Of a stretch of DNA of 64,000 nt, positions 17,325-26,469 are shown one piece after another. Position numbers and translations under genes: made by a program. Source of the stretch: Candidatus Limicola stercorigallinarum (GTDB lineage: Bacteria; Actinomycetota; Coriobacteriia; Coriobacteriales; Coriobacteriaceae); NCBI GenBank assembly GCA_018711625.1, contig DVID01000047.1, positions 1-64,000 of the forward strand. The letters run 5' to 3'. Each line of letters starts with the position of its first letter. Positions within the stretch are counted from its first letter, which is position 1. Under the pieces are notes generated by a model that did no database searches, was not told the DNA's origin, and saw only the letters and a list, made by a program, of their open reading frames with translations.

Positions 17325-19397
17325 ATGACCGAAGAGGAGCGTCCGCAGGGGGCTCATTTTGCTCAACCCGAGCCCAAGCCGGCTCCCCGGCCGGACGAGA
17401 CGGCAGTGTTTCTTGCTGCCGCGCGGTCGTATGCGCATACTGCTCCACGCCCCGATGAGACCTCGGTGTTTTTGGCTGCTGCACAAAGTGCTGCCGCTAC
17501 CCCACATAAGCCTGCTGCTCCGGGCGCGCCGCGCCATATGCGTGGAGATGCTGATGGCGCAGATAGTGCGGTCACCGGTAATCTGAGCGCCGCCTCGGCG
17601 CATGCTGGCGGGCACGCGCTGCACGACGAGGAGGATTCCGCAGGTGCGGAGGCAACGGGTCATTTGGACACCGCGACCCCTGTCGCCTCGGCCGGGGCGG
17701 CCATTCCCGCCGTTGAGTCTACAACGGCCTTCTCCCGAGCCTCCAAAGAAGCCGCTGCAAACGACGATGATGACTTCAGCAGTGCCGGCGATTACGAGGG
17801 CGTGGGCCGCTCCGCAACCCTCATGACGGGTCTCATCATCATCTCGCGCCTCACGGGCTTCGCGCGCACGTGGGTCATGGGTGTTGCCTTTGGCGTATCG
17901 CTCTTGGCGTCGTCGTACAACATCGCGAACAATCTGCCCAACATGCTCTACGAGCTTGTGATGGGTGGCATGCTCGTCACGGCGTTTTTGCCGGTGTATA
18001 TGGATGCACGCCGCCAAGGCGGGCGTGCAGGCGCCAACGATTACGTGGGGAATCTCCTCTCGGTGCTCCTTGTGCTGCTGGGTGTTGTGTCGGTCTTGGC
18101 TATTGTTTTTGCGCCGGGGCTCATCTGGACGCAATCGTTTATGAGCTCGGGCTCCGAGATGGACGCGGCGGTATATTTCTTCCGCTTCTTTGCAATCCAA
18201 ATCTTGTTCTATGGGTTGGGCTCGGTGTTCTCGGGCGTGCTCAACGCGCATCGCGATTACTTCTGGAGCAACTTCGCGCCCATTTTGAACAACGTGGTTG
18301 TTATTGCGAGCTTTGCGTCCTACCCCTGGCTTTCGGGCGTGAACGAGCAGCTGGCGGTGACTGTGCTTGCCGTGGGCACCACGCTTGGCGTGTTCGTGCA
18401 GATGGTGTGCCAGATTCCGGCACTTGCCCGGCATGGCGTGCATCCCCGCTTGCATATCAACCTGCGCGACCCACTCCTTAAAAAGACGCTTGAGCTGGGC
18501 GTACCCACGCTCTTGGCCACCGTGTGCACGCTCATCACCGCGTCGGTGCAAAACTCCTCGGCTCTTGCCGTGCAACCAGGCACGGGTGCTTCGGTGATCG
18601 CATACGCTCGCTTGTGGTACACCCTGCCGTACGCCCTGCTCTCTGTATCGCTCAACACAGCGCTCTACACCGAGCTGGCGCGCGACGTTACGGTGGGGGA
18701 TTACAATGCGGTGCGCGGTGGTATGTCGCGTGGTATAGCGCAGCAGCTCTTTTTCCTCATTCCCTTCGCGCTCTACCTCATGGTTTTCAGCTTTCCGCTC
18801 AATATGGTGTACTGCGCTGGCAAGTTTGACGTGGAGGGCGTGGGGCTTGTTGCCGAGTACCTGCGCTTCCTTGCTGTGTCGTTACCGTTCTACGGCGTAT
18901 GCATGCTCATGCAAAAGGGTTGCTCGGCCCTGCGCGACATGCGTCCCTATGCGATCTTCATGCTGATGGGCGCCATTGTTGAGGTGTTGTGGTCGCTGGG
19001 GCTTGCCGTAGGCATGGGTGGCGGCATGCCCTTCATCGCGCTTTCTCTGACGGCCTCGTATGTGGTTTCTGACCTGGGTGCCATCGTTTGGATGCGCAAG
19101 CGCCTGCGTGGCCTCAACCTTTCAACCATTGTTCATGGTCTGGTGTTTGGCCTGGTGCTGGGCGGCTTGGGCGCAGCGGCGGGTGCTGGTGTGTTGGCGC
19201 TGCTTGATACGGTGGTGGCCCCGCTGGTGACTTATCTTCCCGATGGTGCTGTGCAGACGGCTTCTATGCTCCAGACCTTTGCCTACATTGTGGTGGCGGG
19301 CTTGGTTTCGCTCGCGGTGACCTTTGTGCCAGCCGTTTTGCTCAAGCTGCCGGAGGCCGAGATGTTACGTTCGCTCGTGCGTCGCGCGGGGCGCTAA
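17325..19397 (+). CDS. murJ: Lipid II flippase MurJ with a long cytoplasmic N-terminal tail
   Basis: MurJ (MviN) moves lipid II across the membrane for peptidoglycan synthesis. Residues from about 165 onward form the flippase: SRLTGFARTWVMGVAFG, YNIANNLPNMLYELVMGGML, and about 14 hydrophobic helices with GVLNAHRDYFW and LYTELARD segments. Before it lies a hydrophilic Ala/Pro/Glu-rich tail of about 160 residues holding two copies, 20 residues apart, of a PRPDET(A/S)VFLAAA motif (Thr26 and Thr46). The repeat is visible at DNA level too. The ATG at 17325 follows GAAGGGAG. The stop is one base before the uvrC start, so murJ and uvrC are probably one transcript. Confidence 0.93.
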   Translation: MTEEERPQGAHFAQPEPKPAPRPDETAVFLAAARSYAHTAPRPDETSVFLAAAQSAAATPHKPAAPGAPRHMRGDADGADSAVTGNLSAASAHAGGHALHDEEDSAGAEATGHLDTATPVASAGAAIPAVESTTAFSRASKEAAANDDDDFSSAGDYEGVGRSATLMTGLIIISRLTGFARTWVMGVAFGVSLLASSYNIANNLPNMLYELVMGGMLVTAFLPVYMDARRQGGRAGANDYVGNLLSVLLVLLGVVSVLAIVFAPGLIWTQSFMSSGSEMDAAVYFFRFFAIQILFYGLGSVFSGVLNAHRDYFWSNFAPILNNVVVIASFASYPWLSGVNEQLAVTVLAVGTTLGVFVQMVCQIPALARHGVHPRLHINLRDPLLKKTLELGVPTLLATVCTLITASVQNSSALAVQPGTGASVIAYARLWYTLPYALLSVSLNTALYTELARDVTVGDYNAVRGGMSRGIAQQLFFLIPFALYLMVFSFPLNMVYCAGKFDVEGVGLVAEYLRFLAVSLPFYGVCMLMQKGCSALRDMRPYAIFMLMGAIVEVLWSLGLAVGMGGGMPFIALSLTASYVVSDLGAIVWMRKRLRGLNLSTIVHGLVFGLVLGGLGAAAGAGVLALLDTVVAPLVTYLPDGAVQTASMLQTFAYIVVAGLVSLAVTFVPAVLLKLPEAEMLRSLVRRAGR

Positions 19398-19398
19398 G

Positions 19399-21333
19399 AT
19401 GTCCGCGTTTGACGATACGCCTTCTATGACACCTGCAACGCCTGCGCCCTCGCTTGCCGAGCAGGTGGCACAGGTGCCTACGCAGCCGGGCTGTTATCTG
19501 TGGAAAGACGCTTCTGGTGAAGTCATCTATGTGGGTAAGGCCAAAAACCTGCGCTCCCGCATGCGCCAGTACGTGACCCTTTCCGATGAGCGGCAGAAGA
19601 TTCCGCTCATGATGCAGCTCGTCAAGAGTTTTGACTACATTGTGGTGGACAACGAGCACGAAGCTTTGGTGCTCGAGCGCAACCTCATAGGACAGTATCG
19701 TCCTTACTTCAATGTGGACTTCAAAGATGACAAAAGCTATCCCTTCATCGCGCTTACCAAGGGCGATGTGTACCCTGCCATCAAGTACACGCGCGAAAAG
19801 CATAAGCCGGGCACCCGGTATTTTGGGCCCTACACCGATAGCCGTGCTGCGCGCGACACCATTGATACTCTTCGCAAGGTGATTCCTATTTGCTCGGCCA
19901 CCTGCGCGGAGTGGAAGCGTACGCGCCGCCTGATAGCGTCGCATGCCGACGACGCCGACATCATCAACCTCGTGTGCGCCCAGAAGGGCCGACCGTGCTT
20001 TGATTACCACGTGGGGCGCGGCCCGGGAGCGTGCGTGGGTGCGGTGACGCCCGAGGAGTACGCCCGGAACGTGCGCCGGGTGGAGCGCTTCCTGGCGGGC
20101 AAACGGAGTGAGGTCACCGGGGAGCTCAAGGCCGAGATGGCCGAGGCTGCATCGGAGCTTGATTTTGAGCGGGCATCGCGCATCAAACGCCGGCTTGAGG
20201 TGATCAACGGCCTGGATGATCGCCAACAGGTGGTCTTCCCCTCGCGAGTGGACATCGACCTCATAGGGTTTTATCGCGAAGAGACCATCGCAGGCGCCAG
20301 CGTGTTTGTGGTGCGCGAGGGGCGCACCGTGCGCACCTGCGAGTTCATCCTCGACAAGGGGCTCGATGTTGACGAGGAGGAGCTCGTCGCCGGCTTCATC
20401 AAGCGCTATTACGACGAGACAGCAGACATCCCTGCTGAGGTGAACGTGGCCATCGATCTTGCCGATGCTGAGCTCTTGGGGGCGTGGCTCTCCGAGAAAC
20501 GCGGGCATCAGTGCCATCTTCATCGTCCGCAGCGTGGCGAGAAGCGTCATTTGCTCGAGACTGCCGAGCGCAATGCCCGTCATGCCCTCATGCGCTACAT
20601 GATGCGTACGGGCTATGCGGATGACCGCACCAACCAAGCGCTGCTTCAGCTCGAAAGCGCGCTCGCGTTGCCCGCACCGCCCCTGCGCATTGAGTGCTTC
20701 GATATTTCTACAATTCACGGCCGCTTCACCGTGGCTTCGATGGTGGTTTTCACCAACGGGCGCCCCGACAAGAGCCAGTACCGGCGGTTTCGCGTGAGGA
20801 GCGTGACAGGGGAGGCCAATGACTTCCTCTCGATGCAAGAGGTGCTGGGGCGTCGTTATGCCCCCGAGCGCATGGCCGACGAGCGCTTTGGTAGCTGCCC
20901 CGATTTGTTGGTGGTCGATGGCGGCAAGCCGCAGCTTACGGCGGCGCTCACACAGCTTGAGCAGCTAGGACTCGACATCCCGGTGTGCGGCCTCGCCAAG
21001 GCGGACGAGGAGGTGTTCGTGCCCTGGGACGAGACGCCAGTGGTGCTGCCCAACGGCTCGGCGTCGCTCTACCTCATCAAGCAGGTGCGCGACGAGGCGC
21101 ACCGCTTCGCCATCACCTTCCACCGCGAGCTGCGCGACAAGGCCATGACCGTCTCGGTGCTCGATGAGGTGGAGGGCGTGGGGCCCACGCGCAAGAAGGC
21201 TATCATGCGTCACTTTGGCTCCATGAAGCGGCTGCGCGCGGCGAGCGTGGACGATATCGCCGAAGTGAAGGGCGTGCCCCGGCAGGTGGCAGAAGCGGTG
21301 TACGAGACGCTCCGAGCGTGGAGCCAGGCCTGA
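19399..21333 (+). CDS. uvrC: Excinuclease ABC subunit C
   Basis: UvrC makes both incisions in nucleotide excision repair. The 644-residue protein has an N-terminal GIY-YIG nuclease (PGCYLWKDASGEVIYVGKAKNLRSRM, about residues 31-56), a UVR domain (AEMAEAASELDFERASRIKRRLE, near 240-265) that meets UvrB, a central RNase H-like nuclease (ECFDISTIHG, LLVVDGGKPQ) and C-terminal helix-hairpin-helix motifs (LDEVEGVGPTRKKAIMRHFGS). The ATG at 19399 lies one base after the murJ stop; longer in-frame readings run inside murJ and are rejected. In many actinobacteria uvrC is followed directly by rapZ; here a 21-kb segment intervenes. Confidence 0.97.
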   Translation: MSAFDDTPSMTPATPAPSLAEQVAQVPTQPGCYLWKDASGEVIYVGKAKNLRSRMRQYVTLSDERQKIPLMMQLVKSFDYIVVDNEHEALVLERNLIGQYRPYFNVDFKDDKSYPFIALTKGDVYPAIKYTREKHKPGTRYFGPYTDSRAARDTIDTLRKVIPICSATCAEWKRTRRLIASHADDADIINLVCAQKGRPCFDYHVGRGPGACVGAVTPEEYARNVRRVERFLAGKRSEVTGELKAEMAEAASELDFERASRIKRRLEVINGLDDRQQVVFPSRVDIDLIGFYREETIAGASVFVVREGRTVRTCEFILDKGLDVDEEELVAGFIKRYYDETADIPAEVNVAIDLADAELLGAWLSEKRGHQCHLHRPQRGEKRHLLETAERNARHALMRYMMRTGYADDRTNQALLQLESALALPAPPLRIECFDISTIHGRFTVASMVVFTNGRPDKSQYRRFRVRSVTGEANDFLSMQEVLGRRYAPERMADERFGSCPDLLVVDGGKPQLTAALTQLEQLGLDIPVCGLAKADEEVFVPWDETPVVLPNGSASLYLIKQVRDEAHRFAITFHRELRDKAMTVSVLDEVEGVGPTRKKAIMRHFGSMKRLRAASVDDIAEVKGVPRQVAEAVYETLRAWSQA

Positions 21334-21334
21334 G

Positions 21335-21370
21335 GGCGGCAGGGGGTGCATGCAAGCGCCCCCTGCCGCC
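21335..21370 (+). terminator. Terminator-like hairpin after uvrC
   Basis: A 15-bp stem (GGCGGCAGGGGGTGC with GCGCCCCCTGCCGCC, one G-U pair) with a six-base loop begins two bases after the uvrC stop. There is no T-tract, so termination may be partial or factor-dependent. Confidence 0.55.
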
Positions 21371-21463
21371 GATGGCAGGGTCCGGGTGCGCATGTGTGGA
21401 CTTCGCGATGCCATGGTACTTCGGCGCGCCGCGCATATTTCCATAATGGTGTTTGTTTCCAAA

Positions 21464-21629
21464 CTGGTATTAATCTATTTTTGATTGCCATTTTCTGTAT
21501 GTGCTGGTAATACTAGTAAACAGCACGGAAAACCCTGAGATAAATTCATCAAAATGCGTCAACTGGTATGGTGATTACCACCACCAGTCCAATTAGTCAA
21601 CCAATACCACGAACGGTAGGTTTTACCGT
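21464..21629 (+). promoter_or_regulatory. Promoter and operator region of the sialic acid locus
   Basis: The 421 bases between uvrC and the binding-protein gene contain an AT-rich control region. A good promoter is TTGCCA (21485-21490), 17 bases, TAATAC (21508-21513). The -10 lies inside a palindrome GTGCTG-N14-CAGCAC (21501-21526). Further symmetric sites follow: ACTGGT..ACCAGT (21562-21588, with inner GGTGATTACC) and ACGGTA-N5-TACCGT (21613-21629). The hexamer TGGTAT or a close variant recurs at 21465, 21505, 21564, 21604 (reverse) and 21686. The remaining leader to 21754 is about 230 bases and holds no other clear feature. No regulator gene is adjacent. Confidence 0.5.
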
Positions 21630-21754
21630 CTGTACGCATAGGAGTCCGTTCGCCGAGAACCCGAGAGGTATTTCATCCATGCTCGGTATGGTAGATATGT
21701 CCACAAATGCGCCCTTTCCTGCGTGAGCGAGGGCGCCAAAAGATTGGAGACATC

Positions 21755-23353
21755 ATGCGTGACCTGACCAGGCGTTCGTTCCTTGGCGTTGCGGGAGCCG
21801 CTGCTGCGGTTGCCGGCCTCGGCCTCGCTGGCTGCGGCGGCGACACCACCGAGCCCGCCGGCTCGGGCGACGGCGCCACCACCACGGGCGGCGGCACCAT
21901 CACCGCCGGCTCCGCCTACGCTCCGTCCGACTACAACCCCACGTCCACCTCTTCCGCCTTCTGCCTGGGCTCCAACTGGCATGTGCTCGAGGGCCTCTAT
22001 GGCACCGATCCGCATGACTACAGCACCTTCACCGAGCTCGCCACCGGCGACCCGGAGCAGGTTGACGAGACCCACTTCACCATCACCCTGCGTGACGGCG
22101 CCAAGTTCTCCACGGGCGACGCTGTGACCGCGGCCGACGTGGTCGAGTCCTTCGACCGCACCAAGGCAAACGCCACCTACGCGGCCTTCCTCACCCCGAT
22201 CGATTCGCTCGAGGCCACCGACGACACCACCATCACCGTCACCACGGCCATCGCGAACTTCTCGCTCCTCAAGGAGCGCCTGGCGCTCGTCCGCGTGTTC
22301 CCCGCTGGCACCACCGATGACGAGCTGGCCGACACGCCCGTCGGCTCCGGCCCCTGGATGTACGACAGCATCACCGACAACGCGGTTGACCTCGTCCCCA
22401 ACCCCAACTACAACGGCGAGCATCCGGCGGAGGACTCCGGCCTGCACTACGACATCCTGACCGACGCCACCGCGCGTATGACCGCCCAGCAGAACGGCAC
22501 CACGCTCGTCATGGAGTCCGTCACCGCTGACGCCATCCCCACCGTCGAGGACGCCGGCTGCAAGGTCGACAAGGTCCAGGGCTTCGGCACCCGCTTCATC
22601 ATGTTCAACACCGCCAAGGCTCCGTGGGACAACGTGACCGCCCGCCAGGCCGTCATGTACGCCATCAACACGGACCAGATGATCGAGAACATCTTCAGCG
22701 GTCTCGCCGCCACGGCCAAGTCCTACATCCCGCAGGACTTCCCCAACTATCAGGAGGCCGCCACGGTTTACGCCTACGACAGCGCCAAGGCTGAGTCCAT
22801 GCTCTCCGAGGCGGGCGTGACCCCGGGCAACCTCATCATCCGCACCACCGACAACACCCAGGCTGAGCAGATGGGCATCCAGGCCCAGCAGGATCTCGAG
22901 GCCCTCGGCTTCACTGTCGAGATCAAGACCGAGACCTCGCAGGCCACCTACGCTGCCATCGACGGCGGCTCGGATGACTTCGACATCCTCATCGCCCCGG
23001 GCGACCCGTCCTGCTGGGGCGCCGACCCCGACCTGCTCCTCAACTGGTGGTACGGCGACAACGTCTGGCAGCAGACCCGTACCGGCTGGGGCAGCTCCGC
23101 CGAGTTCGCCCAGATCCGCGAGCTCATGGACGCCGCTCTCGGCCAGTCCGGTGACGAGCAGCAGGCCACCTGGAAGCAGGTCTACGACATCATCGCCGAG
23201 AACTGCGTCCTGTACCCGCTCGTGCACGTCCAGACGGTCACCGCTTCTTGGGACGATGCATCCAAGAGCCCGTCCGGCACGGCCATCGAGGGCTTCGCGG
23301 GCATTGGCACCACGGGCATGAGCTTCATCGACTGCAAGACGGTCGCTGCGTAA
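21755..23353 (+). CDS. Family-5 solute-binding lipoprotein, likely sialic acid ABC importer
   Basis: This 532-residue extracytoplasmic protein binds the substrate of an ABC importer. It has a twin-arginine signal (TRRSFLG, residues 5-11) and a lipobox LAGC with Cys27, then a Gly/Thr/Ser-rich linker. The fold is family 5 (peptide/nickel binding): LEGLYGTDPHDYSTFTELAT, TLRDGAKFSTGDAVTAADVVESF and VRQAVMYAIN-like segments are recognisable. It heads a cluster with two permease/ATPase genes and nanA-nanK-nanE, as in the SatABCD (Haemophilus ducreyi) and SiaEFGI (Corynebacterium) sialic acid systems. The ATG at 21755 is preferred over 21707 because of GGAG spacing and the signal sequence. Sialic acid as substrate is inferred. 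Confidence 0.8.
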   Translation: MRDLTRRSFLGVAGAAAAVAGLGLAGCGGDTTEPAGSGDGATTTGGGTITAGSAYAPSDYNPTSTSSAFCLGSNWHVLEGLYGTDPHDYSTFTELATGDPEQVDETHFTITLRDGAKFSTGDAVTAADVVESFDRTKANATYAAFLTPIDSLEATDDTTITVTTAIANFSLLKERLALVRVFPAGTTDDELADTPVGSGPWMYDSITDNAVDLVPNPNYNGEHPAEDSGLHYDILTDATARMTAQQNGTTLVMESVTADAIPTVEDAGCKVDKVQGFGTRFIMFNTAKAPWDNVTARQAVMYAINTDQMIENIFSGLAATAKSYIPQDFPNYQEAATVYAYDSAKAESMLSEAGVTPGNLIIRTTDNTQAEQMGIQAQQDLEALGFTVEIKTETSQATYAAIDGGSDDFDILIAPGDPSCWGADPDLLLNWWYGDNVWQQTRTGWGSSAEFAQIRELMDAALGQSGDEQQATWKQVYDIIAENCVLYPLVHVQTVTASWDDASKSPSGTAIEGFAGIGTTGMSFIDCKTVAA

Positions 23354-23410
23354 GGCTCCAGCCCATCTCTCGTCTTCCCAACATACGGGGGGACACAGAT
23401 TTGAACGAGG

Positions 23411-23440
23411 GGCCCGGGCACCTGTTGCTCGGGCCTTTCT
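23411..23440 (+). terminator. Intra-operon attenuator after the binding-protein gene
   Basis: GGCCCGGGCA and TGCTCGGGCC form a 10-bp stem (one G-U) with a five-base loop, followed by TTTCT. Its place between the binding-protein gene and the permease gene suggests partial termination, so that more binding protein than permease is made. Confidence 0.7.
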
Positions 23441-23476
23441 CTAGAAAGACGTTGGCAAGAAGAGAGAGGAGAGGGT

Positions 23477-24442
23477 ATGAATAACCTTCTGCGCCTTATC
23501 GGTCGACGCATCATCGCGTTGCCGATCATGGCCCTTGGCGTTACGCTGCTGGTGTTCTTCCTCATGTCGTTCACCGACCCCTCCATTCCGGCACGTACCG
23601 TCCTGGGCGAGGGTGCGTCCCCGGAGCAGGTCGAGCAGTACATGGACGAGCACGGCATGAACGATCCGTGGCCCGTTCGCTACGTCGACTACATCGCCGG
23701 ACTTGTCCAGGGCGACCTGGGCACCTATGGCAGCCGTCAGACCCCGGTGGCCACGGCCATCGCATCGGCCCTGCCCATCACCATGCAGCTCACGTTCTTC
23801 GGTTTGCTGCTTGCTGCTATTTTCTCGTTCACGCTCGGCGTGATATCGGCACTTTATAGAGATAAATGGCCAGACCAGATCATACGCGTGATATCCATCG
23901 CAGGAATCGCCACGCCGTCGTTCTGGCTGGCGGTACTCCTCATCTTGGCCGTTTCCATGGGCGGCCTCACGCGCGTGTTCCCCTCCTCGGGCGCGCTCCC
24001 CAACCTCTTCACCAACCCCGCGGGCTACTTCGGTCGCATGATCATGCCCTCCATCGCCCTCGCCTTCCCGGTGATTGGTCAGATGACCCGTATCGTGCGT
24101 ACCGCCATGGTCGAGGAGCTCGATAAGGACTACGTCCAGACGGCTCGTGGCTCGGGTATTCCCGAGAAGGTCGTTATCGCCAAGAACGTGCTACGCAACG
24201 CCCTCATCACCCCGGTCACGACGCTCGGCTTGAAGATTGGCTACCTCATGGGTGGCGCGGTGGTCATTGAGGTCATCTTCGCGCTCCCCGGCATGGGCAC
24301 GCTCATCCAGCAGGGCATCACCGGCGGAGAGATCATGCTCGTCCAGGGTGTTGTCGTGGTCGTGGCCCTGGCCTTCGTCATCATCAACATCGTGGTTGAC
24401 ATGCTCTACCTGCTCATCAACCCGCGCATTAGGACGGTGTAG
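23477..24442 (+). CDS. ABC importer permease (DppB/SatB-like)
   Basis: The 321-residue product is an inner-membrane permease of the peptide/nickel class (DppB/GsiC-like). It has an N-terminal helix, an extracytoplasmic loop, and five further helices. The EAA-type coupling loop reads VRTAMVEELDKDYVQTARGSGIPEKVVIAKNVLRNALIT, and VIEVIFALPGMGTLIQQGI follows. It starts at ATG 23477 after a GAGAGGAGAGGG site and lies five bases before the next gene. It would pair with the permease half of the fused protein encoded at 24448. The sialic acid link is inferred from the adjoining nan genes. Confidence 0.85.
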   Translation: MNNLLRLIGRRIIALPIMALGVTLLVFFLMSFTDPSIPARTVLGEGASPEQVEQYMDEHGMNDPWPVRYVDYIAGLVQGDLGTYGSRQTPVATAIASALPITMQLTFFGLLLAAIFSFTLGVISALYRDKWPDQIIRVISIAGIATPSFWLAVLLILAVSMGGLTRVFPSSGALPNLFTNPAGYFGRMIMPSIALAFPVIGQMTRIVRTAMVEELDKDYVQTARGSGIPEKVVIAKNVLRNALITPVTTLGLKIGYLMGGAVVIEVIFALPGMGTLIQQGITGGEIMLVQGVVVVVALAFVIINIVVDMLYLLINPRIRTV

Positions 24443-24447
24443 GCCCC

Positions 24448-26469
24448 ATGGTTAAGATTCGTGAGAAGAAGACCGCCCAGCTCGAGCAGGCGGCGGCGAA
24501 GAGCGCCAAGTTCCACGGCCTCAAGAACATGAGCCTCTCCAGCAAGATCTCGCTCGTGCTGCTCGTGCTCGTGGCGCTCTCGGCCATCCTGGCGCCGGTG
24601 ATCGCCCCGCATGACCCGCTCGAGATCACCCGCGCGTACCAGCCGCCGAGCGCAGACCACATCTTCGGTACCGACAACACCGGCCGCGACATTCTGTCGC
24701 GTATGCTCTACGGTGGCCGCTACTCGCTCATCATCGGCTTTGGCGCCACGCTCTTCGCGCTCGTGTGCGGCTCGATCATCGGTGCGCTCGCCGCGGTGTC
24801 GCGCAAGGCGGTTTCCGAGGTCATCATGCGTGTGCTCGACGTCGTCATGTCCATCCCGGGCATCGCGCTTGCAGCCATCCTCGTGTTGATCCTTGGTAAC
24901 TCCGTGCCGGCCATCATTTTCTCCATCGGCTTTATGTACACGCCTCAGATCGCGCGTATCGTGCGCGCCAACGTGGTGTCCGAATACGGCGAAGACTACG
25001 TGCGCGCCGTGATCGTGTCGGGCGCCCGCGCCCCGTGGATCCTGATGAAGCACGTGCTGCGCAACTGCATCGCGCCCATCATGGTCTTCACGGTGACCCT
25101 CGTGGCCGACGCCATCATCTTCGAGGCGTCGCTCACCTTCATCGGCGCCGGCATCGCTGAGCCCACCGCCACCTGGGGCAACATCCTGTCCTCGGCGCGC
25201 GACGGCGTGCTTCTGGGCCGCTGGTGGCAGGCGCTCTTCCCGGGCATCGCCATCATGGTCACCTGCCTTGCGCTCAACATCCTCTCCGAGGGCCTGACCG
25301 ACGCCATGGCCGCTGCGCCCTCCGCTCCCGTGAGCAACGAGAACGCCGAGAGCCGTCGCGAGGCCGACCTCCTCGTGGCCGACCCGGTCCGCGCCTACAA
25401 GGAGCAGGCAGCCACGCTCTCCGAGCGCCTGAGCGCACTTCGCAAGGTTGAGCTCGCTCGCACCGACCGGCGCGTGCCCGATTACTCGGTACCGCCGCTT
25501 TTGCAGGTGAAGAACCTCTCCATCGGCTTCCCGCGCCACGGCGACGTTTCCGTGGTGGACAACGTCTCCTTCGACGTGCGTCCCGGCCAGTGCATGGCGC
25601 TCGTGGGCGAGTCGGGCTGCGGCAAGTCCATCACCACCAAGACCATCATGAACCTTCTGCCCGACAGCGCCCGCATCACCGGTGAGGTGCTCTACAAGGG
25701 CAAGGACCTGCTCAAGCTCAGCAAAGAAGAGCATCGTAAGCTGCTCGGCCATGAGCTCGCCATGGTCTACCAGGACTCGCTTTCCGCGCTCAACCCCTCC
25801 ATGCTCATCTCCGCGCAGATGAAGCAGCTCACCAGCCGCGGCGGCACCCGCTCGGCCGAGGAGCTCCTGGAGCTCGTGGGCCTCGACCCCAAGCGTACGC
25901 TTGAGAGCTACCCGCATGAGCTCTCCGGTGGCCAGTGCCAGCGCGTCATCATCGCTATGGCGCTCACGCGCGACCCGTCGCTCATCATCTGCGACGAGCC
26001 CACCACCGCGCTCGACGTGACGGTGCAGAAGCAGGTCATCAAGCTCTTGAACGACCTGCAGAAGAAGCTTGGCTTCGCCATGATCTTCGTGTCGCACGAC
26101 CTGGCACTCGTGGCCGAGGTTGCCTCCGAGATCACCGTTATGTACGCCGGCCAGGTTGTTGAGTCTGCTCCCACCAAAGAGCTGCTCACCAACCCCATCC
26201 ACGAGTACACGCAGGGCCTTCTGGGCTCCGTGCTCTCCATCGAGGCGCACGACGGCAAGCGCCTGCACCAGGTGCCTGGCTCCGTGCCGAGCCCGGCGGA
26301 CTTCCCCAAGGGAGACCGCTTCGCACCGCGTTCGAGTCATCCCACGGTTGGCCTCGATGTCCATCCCATCCTGAAGCCCGTGCCCGGCGCCGACCACCAC
26401 TTAGTGTCGGAGATCCCGGACGAGGAGCTTCGCAAGAACGGTCTCGTTTCCCGACTGGAGGTGAGGTAG
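24448..26469 (+). CDS. Fused ABC permease and ATPase (SatC/SiaG-like)
   Basis: One 673-residue chain joins a DppC-type permease (about residues 1-300) to a DppD-type ATPase (about 355-673). The permease half has GTDNTGRDILSRMLYGGR and the EAA-like loop YGEDYVRAVIVSGARAPWILMKHVLRN. The ATPase half has GESGCGKS (near 388), [20 protein letters not shown] and a switch His in SHDL. A charged linker separates them. The same arrangement is known in the SatABCD and SiaEFGI sialic acid transporters. The C-terminal cysteine cluster seen in peptide transporter ATPases is absent: the aligned segment reads GDRFAPRSSHPTVGLD. There is no sequence break, so this is a true fusion. Confidence 0.88.
   Translation: MVKIREKKTAQLEQAAAKSAKFHGLKNMSLSSKISLVLLVLVALSAILAPVIAPHDPLEITRAYQPPSADHIFGTDNTGRDILSRMLYGGRYSLIIGFGATLFALVCGSIIGALAAVSRKAVSEVIMRVLDVVMSIPGIALAAILVLILGNSVPAIIFSIGFMYTPQIARIVRANVVSEYGEDYVRAVIVSGARAPWILMKHVLRNCIAPIMVFTVTLVADAIIFEASLTFIGAGIAEPTATWGNILSSARDGVLLGRWWQALFPGIAIMVTCLALNILSEGLTDAMAAAPSAPVSNENAESRREADLLVADPVRAYKEQAATLSERLSALRKVELARTDRRVPDYSVPPLLQVKNLSIGFPRHGDVSVVDNVSFDVRPGQCMALVGESGCGKSITTKTIMNLLPDSARITGEVLYKGKDLLKLSKEEHRKLLGHELAMVYQDSLSALNPSMLISAQMKQLTSRGGTRSAEELLELVGLDPKRTLESYPHELSGGQCQRVIIAMALTRDPSLIICDEPTTALDVTVQKQVIKLLNDLQKKLGFAMIFVSHDLALVAEVASEITVMYAGQVVESAPTKELLTNPIHEYTQGLLGSVLSIEAHDGKRLHQVPGSVPSPADFPKGDRFAPRSSHPTVGLDVHPILKPVPGADHHLVSEIPDEELRKNGLVSRLEVR

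Noticed and set aside
21623-23227. 534-codon open frame antisense to the binding-protein gene
   Set aside because: It mirrors the strong third-base C bias of the plus-strand gene and gives a Gly/Val-rich product without any recognisable motif.
24448-26469. Assembly error or lost stop codon joining two transporter genes
   Set aside because: The frame is continuous with a normal charged linker, codon use is even, and the same fusion is known in other sialic acid importers.
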